Shown here in pieces: positions 60,609 through 64,000 of a DNA stretch of 64,000 nt. Where the stretch lies: NCBI RefSeq assembly GCF_051380875.1, contig NZ_JBNYXW010000003.1:124001-188000 (forward strand). Direction: 5' to 3'. Numbering within the stretch: the first letter of the stretch is position 1; every line of letters starts with the position of its first letter. The notes under the pieces are model-generated. The model had not been told where the DNA came from. It saw nothing but the letters and a program-made list of their open reading frames with translations, and made no database searches. This stretch comes from Janthinobacterium sp051380875 (GTDB taxonomy: Bacteria > Pseudomonadota > Gammaproteobacteria > Burkholderiales > Burkholderiaceae_D). Position numbers and translations under genes: made by a program.

Positions 60609-61154
60609 TTACGACACCAGTGCAGCGTGCAGCTGCTGCAGCTTGGCGCGCACCGAGGTGTCGAGCACTTGGTCGCCAACAACCACGCGCACGCCGCCGA
60701 GCAGCGATGGATCCACTGTGACGGCAGGGTTGAGCTTACGACTGAATTTCTTTTCCAGCGTTGCGACCAGCTCGGCCGTTTGGCCTTCGCTCAGATCGAA
60801 AGCGCTCGTGATCTCGGCGTCAGCCGCACCTTCCATGCTGTTTTTCAACAGATGGAATTGCGCGCCGATTTCCGGCAGCAGGCTGATGCGGCCATTTTCG
60901 ATCAACAAGGTGACGAAGTTTTTCACTTCTTCATTGAGCGGCGATTTCAACAACGACAGGATGGTGGCGGCGACGTCGCTTTCCGAAACTTTCGGATTGC
61001 GCGCGTACGCCTGTACCTCGGGGTGGCTACCGATCTGTGCCAATTCGGACACCAGTTCGTACCACGCCGCGAGGTTGCTTGACTCCTTACCAGCTTGGGC
61101 TACGCGGAACAAAGCTTCCGCGTAGGGACGGGCGACGGTTGCGAGTTCTGCCAT
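60609..61154 (-). CDS. atpH: F1F0 ATP synthase delta subunit
   Basis: A 181-residue stator protein linking the b dimer to the top of F1. The N-terminal helical bundle starts MAELATVARPYAEALFRVAQ; the C-terminal signature region is LNPAVTVDPSLLGGVRVVVGDQVLDTSVRAKL. It starts two bases after atpF ends. Confidence 0.95.
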   Translation of the reverse strand: MAELATVARPYAEALFRVAQAGKESSNLAAWYELVSELAQIGSHPEVQAYARNPKVSESDVAATILSLLKSPLNEEVKNFVTLLIENGRISLLPEIGAQFHLLKNSMEGAADAEITSAFDLSEGQTAELVATLEKKFSRKLNPAVTVDPSLLGGVRVVVGDQVLDTSVRAKLQQLHAALVS

Positions 61155-61156
61155 GA

Positions 61157-61627
61157 TTACAGCTCGACAGCAAGACGCTGCAACATTTCGGCGTGAGCCG
61201 CAGGGTTTACTTCACGCTTCAAGATCTGCTCGGCACCCTTGACCGCCAGGTCAGCCACCTGAGCGCGCAATTGTTCGCGTGCTTTCGACAGTTGCTGTTC
61301 GGCGTCCGACTGGGCTTGCGCAATGATACGCGCAGCTTCAGCTTGTGCATTTTGCTTGATCTCTTCAGCAACCAGCTGGGCGCGCTTTTCAGCGTCCGCA
61401 ACGCGTTGCGAAGCTTCTTCACGTGCACTGTTCAATGCCTCTTGCGCACGCTTTTCAGCGACAGCCATCGAAGCCTGACCTTGATCGGCCGCAGCCAATC
61501 CATCCGCGATTCGTTTGGCACGCTCATCCAACGCTGTGTTCAGCGCTGGAAATACGAACTTCATCGAGAACCAGACCAACACCGCGAAGGTGATCATCTG
61601 GCCGATGAGCGACATATTGATGTCCAT
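61157..61627 (-). CDS. atpF: F1F0 ATP synthase b subunit
   Basis: A 156-residue peripheral-stalk subunit: a single N-terminal transmembrane helix (LIGQMITFAVLVWFSMKFVF) followed by a long Ala/Glu/Gln/Arg-rich coiled coil. It begins MDINMSLIGQ and carries only one b gene in the operon, so b forms a homodimer. Confidence 0.95.
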   Translation of the reverse strand: MDINMSLIGQMITFAVLVWFSMKFVFPALNTALDERAKRIADGLAAADQGQASMAVAEKRAQEALNSAREEASQRVADAEKRAQLVAEEIKQNAQAEAARIIAQAQSDAEQQLSKAREQLRAQVADLAVKGAEQILKREVNPAAHAEMLQRLAVEL

Positions 61628-61670
61628 ACCTTTGCTCCTAACTAAAAGTTTCTCCTAGGGTTGGAGCGAA

Positions 61671-61949
61671 TTACTGAGCAACAGCCGTCAGAGCGGACAG
61701 GAACGGGTTAGCGAACGTGTACAGCAGAGCGATACCAACGCCGATCATCGAGATGGCATCCAGCAGACCAGCGATAACGAACAGTTTGGTTTGCAGTTGT
61801 GGCATCAGTTCTGGTTGACGTGCCGAAGCTTCCAGGAATTTGCCACCCAAGATAGCGAAGCCCAGAGCGGTGCCGATTGCGGCCAGGCCGATGATGATTG
61901 CTGCTGCCAGAACGGTCATGCTTTGTACTTGTGCGATCAGAGCTTGCAT
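61671..61949 (-). CDS. atpE: F1F0 ATP synthase c subunit
   Basis: A 92-residue hairpin of two membrane helices forming the rotor ring. The polar loop is ASARQPELMPQLQ and the ion-binding carboxylate is Asp64 in FVIAGLLDAISMIGVG. The Gln and Ser/Thr ligands of sodium-type c rings are not seen, so proton coupling is inferred. The N-terminus has about ten residues more than E. coli AtpE. Confidence 0.95.
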   Translation of the reverse strand: MQALIAQVQSMTVLAAAIIIGLAAIGTALGFAILGGKFLEASARQPELMPQLQTKLFVIAGLLDAISMIGVGIALLYTFANPFLSALTAVAQ

Positions 61950-62008
61950 AAAATTCTCCTAAATTTAAAAACGAAAGATACTAAAAAAACAAAATATAAA
62001 GTTAATGA

Positions 62009-62818
62009 TTAATGCTTCTCAACCGCGAGGCTCAGATACACAACCGTCAACGCCATAAACACAAAAGCTTGCAAAGTTACAATCAAGATATGGAAAATTG
62101 CCCATGGACCACCCAACGCCCACTGTGCCCACCAAGGCAACAACGCGATCAAGATGAAAATCAGTTCGCCGGCATACATATTGCCGAACAGTCGCAGCGA
62201 CAGGGAGATCAGTTTTGCAACCAGCTCAACCATTTGCAGCAAGAAATTGACAGGGGCCAGCAAGATCGTGCCGATGATGCCGCTTGCATGGAACGGCGCC
62301 GTGAACAATTCCTTGATCCAGCCGCCCAGGCCCTTGGCCTTGATCGAGAAAGCGATAATGCACAGCACCACCGAGAACGACATGGCGAAGGTGTGATTCA
62401 CGTCGGCCGTTGCTACAACGCGCAGCTTGTGCACGCCAAACCAGCTCAAAATCATCGGCAGCAAGTCAACCGGCAGGAAGTCCATCGCGTTCAACAGCCA
62501 GACCCAGACAAAAATCGTGATGGCCAGCGGCGCGATGATCTTGCTTTTTGCGTGAAAGGCCCCATTAATAGTTTCATTGACCATTTCCATGATCATTTCG
62601 ACGAAATTTTGCAACTTTCCAGGGACACCGGCGGTCGCGCGGCGCGATGCCATGTAGAAAACGGCAAGAAAAACAAAACCCAGGATAGCCGAGACCCAGA
62701 AGGTATCCAGGTTATAAGCGCCATCCGCACTTTTCAAGTGGGATAGGTGGTGGCTGATGTATTCTGTGGCGTTGGCCGGGGCAGCATGGCCCGCTTCAAT
62801 AGCGTGTTCTGTGGTCAT
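62009..62818 (-). CDS. atpB: F1F0 ATP synthase a subunit
   Basis: A 269-residue membrane subunit with five to six helices that forms the proton half-channels. The essential Arg lies in LVAKLISLSLRLFGNMYAGE, and GLGGWIKELFTAPFH precedes the loop. The start at MTTEHAIEAG (62818) is chosen by family; a longer frame adds 16 residues not typical of AtpB. Confidence 0.94.
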   Translation of the reverse strand: MTTEHAIEAGHAAPANATEYISHHLSHLKSADGAYNLDTFWVSAILGFVFLAVFYMASRRATAGVPGKLQNFVEMIMEMVNETINGAFHAKSKIIAPLAITIFVWVWLLNAMDFLPVDLLPMILSWFGVHKLRVVATADVNHTFAMSFSVVLCIIAFSIKAKGLGGWIKELFTAPFHASGIIGTILLAPVNFLLQMVELVAKLISLSLRLFGNMYAGELIFILIALLPWWAQWALGGPWAIFHILIVTLQAFVFMALTVVYLSLAVEKH

Positions 62819-62869
62819 AATGAATTTAGATTTGTCGTTCCAGAGCACAACAGGCCCCAAAACCAATGA

Positions 62870-63238
62870 TTAAACAGCGAGCAATGAAAACCAGTATGCT
62901 AAGGTTGCCACCGCGAAACCCAAGATCAGCCATAACCAGGCGGCCGACTGAAACAACACCAGTGCCAATACAAACAGCACCGCTGTGATAAATATTTTCA
63001 CCACTTCTGCGCGCAAATGCGCCCGGAATGCCTTGTTGGCATCGCTAGAACCGCGAACCACCAACATGGCATATACCAGGCTACCGATGACTGCGATAGC
63101 GCCGCCGTATGCGGCGGACCAACCTCTGACACTGCCACCAAAAAACAGGGTGACCGTTGCAAAACTGATAGCGATTGCTAGCTGCAAAGCAACTACTTTG
63201 TAGACTGGTTTGGCAATATTTTGTTGTGAATCACTCAA
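62870..63238 (-). CDS. atpI: ATP synthase subunit I
   Basis: A 122-residue membrane protein with four predicted helices, starting MSDSQQNIAKPVYKVVALQL, with RGWSAAYGGAIAVIGSLVYA and a KIFITAVLFVLALVLF helix. AtpI helps c-ring assembly or magnesium/sodium handling and is the usual first gene of proteobacterial atp operons. Confidence 0.88.
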   Translation of the reverse strand: MSDSQQNIAKPVYKVVALQLAIAISFATVTLFFGGSVRGWSAAYGGAIAVIGSLVYAMLVVRGSSDANKAFRAHLRAEVVKIFITAVLFVLALVLFQSAAWLWLILGFAVATLAYWFSLLAV

Positions 63239-63280
63239 TTACCAAGTTCCCAGAAAAATCGACACACGCAAAGACACGGG

Positions 63281-63310
63281 ATTATAGTTGGCTTTGATCT
63301 ATGGAGTCAA
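63281..63310 (-). promoter_or_regulatory. atpIp: Sigma70 promoter of the atp operon
   Basis: On the minus strand TTGACT (63310-63305) and a perfect TATAAT (63286-63281) are 18 bases apart, with the -10 ending 43 bases before the atpI start. Apart from this the 272-base gap between atpI and parB (63239-63510) contains nothing I can support. Confidence 0.8.
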
Positions 63311-63510
63311 ACGTTGCTGCACCGCAGCAGGGCAATTGCTGCGCGAAACTGACGCTTTACCGACTATTCGCTGCCATTTGCACCGATATATGGCAAAGTC
63401 GCTTGCCTGGCCGCTTCCAGCCATGTTATCAAGCGATCACGCGATGCGCCTGGAAAGCGTTGACTGCCTGTCTAGATCGCGATTCTCCCCCTGTCTTTGC
63501 AGCTTGCTAT

Positions 63511-64000
63511 TTAACCACGCAAACGGGTCAGCAAACCATCGAGCACGTCAAGATCCGCAAAATCGATCACCAATTGCCCACGGCCTTTGTTGCCCATCTT
63601 GAAAATGACGGGCGTGGCAAGAGCGTCGGACAGCTCTTCTTCCAGGCGCGCAATATCACCCGACTTTTCCTTTTGCCGCGGCGCGACCGGGTTAGCCGCT
63701 TCCTCGGCCGTGCGAGTCACCAGCTTTTCCGTCTCGCGCACCGACAAGCGCTTGGCCACGACCTGGTTCGCCAGGTTGATCTGGCTGGCCGCGTCGACGG
63801 CCAGCAAGGCGCGCGCATGGCCCATGTCGATATCGCCGGCCATCAGCATGGTCTGCACGGGGCTGGCCAGGTTCATCAGACGCAACAGGTTCGAGACAGC
63901 GCTGCGCGAGCGTCCCAGCGCAGTGGCCGCTTGCTCATGCGTAAAACTGAAGTCGGCGATCAGGCGGTGGATGCCCTGCGCTTCTTCCAGCGGGTTCAAG
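63511..64000 (-). CDS. parB: Chromosome-partitioning protein ParB, 3' part, runs off the right edge
   Basis: About 163 C-terminal residues of ParB. The HTH core is FTHEQAATALGRSRSAVSNLLRLMNLA, followed by MLMAGDIDMGHARALLAVD and LSVRETEKLV, then a variable linker and the C-terminal dimerisation domain GNKGRGQLVIDFADLDVLDGLL. The sequence entering from the edge (NPLEEAQGIHRL) is mid-protein, so the TTG at 63997-63999 is an internal Leu codon and not the start. ParB next to atpI is the usual order near the betaproteobacterial origin. Confidence 0.95.
   Translation of the reverse strand, partial: LNPLEEAQGIHRLIADFSFTHEQAATALGRSRSAVSNLLRLMNLASPVQTMLMAGDIDMGHARALLAVDAASQINLANQVVAKRLSVRETEKLVTRTAEEAANPVAPRQKEKSGDIARLEEELSDALATPVIFKMGNKGRGQLVIDFADLDVLDGLLTRLRG

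Noticed and set aside
63997..63999. TTG as translation start of parB
   Set aside because: The residues at the edge (NPLEEAQGIHRL) are internal to ParB, so the frame simply continues beyond the window.

Overview
The window looks like a chromosomal segment from a high-GC betaproteobacterium of the family Oxalobacteraceae, most likely Janthinobacterium or a close relative such as Duganella or Massilia. This rests on gene order (parB next to atpIBEFHAGDC, and argB - HAD nucleotidase - slmA), on protein similarity recalled from memory, and on codon style. The parB-atp junction suggests the right end lies near the replication origin. Coding density is high, and there is no prophage, transposase or CRISPR array.

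Layout from left to right. At 0.3-10 kb are housekeeping genes: rarD, ettA, an outer-membrane beta-barrel protein, a small exported molybdopterin-domain protein behind a perfect PmrA/QseB-type box, DUF2520, DUF924, mgtC-like, an M24 aminopeptidase and a Crp/Fnr regulator. At 10.3-18.9 kb is a seven-gene plus-strand operon. It places a complete LivGHMKF-type ABC importer between two CoA ligases (one AMP-binding synthetase and one PaaK-like), with the Crp/Fnr gene divergent from it. At 18.9-28 kb are hpt, nitronate monooxygenase, an MBL hydrolase, DUF1289, a ribbon-helix-helix protein with a secretory-type PHA depolymerase, and a hybrid histidine kinase with an HD-GYP response regulator. At 28-39 kb are a CWC protein, argB, tRNA-Thr(GGU), TraB/GumN, a pyrimidine nucleotidase, slmA, fused pabBC, DUF1428, an exported glutathione peroxidase, a second PHA depolymerase, a GabD-type dehydrogenase, PPK2 and a CoA-binding protein.

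The most coherent system is at 39.3-55.2 kb. A ten-gene minus-strand run encodes oxidative D-xylose (Weimberg) catabolism and uptake: xylX (2-keto-3-deoxyxylonate dehydratase), xylB (xylose dehydrogenase), xylD (xylonate dehydratase), xylFGH (xylose ABC importer), xylR (AraC-type regulator), an eroded epimerase-like protein, a DgoK-type kinase and an SMP-30 lactonase. Divergent from it, across a 371-base control region, is a ChvE-GguA-GguB multiple-monosaccharide importer. The final Weimberg enzyme (alpha-ketoglutarate semialdehyde dehydrogenase) is absent from the operon. The GabD-type enzyme at 36.4-37.8 kb is a candidate for it.

At 55.2-64 kb are a possible gene remnant, a small lipoprotein, the whole ATP synthase operon read right to left (atpIBEFHAGDC) from a strong sigma70-like promoter, and the 3' part of parB, which runs off the right edge.

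Non-coding items that stand out are a 149-base terminal-inverted-repeat element at 4.41-4.56 kb, a second repeat-like block after the tRNA, a triple AATTGCCA-type repeat near 5.0-5.1 kb, several clean terminators, and GC-rich hairpins between atp cistrons.
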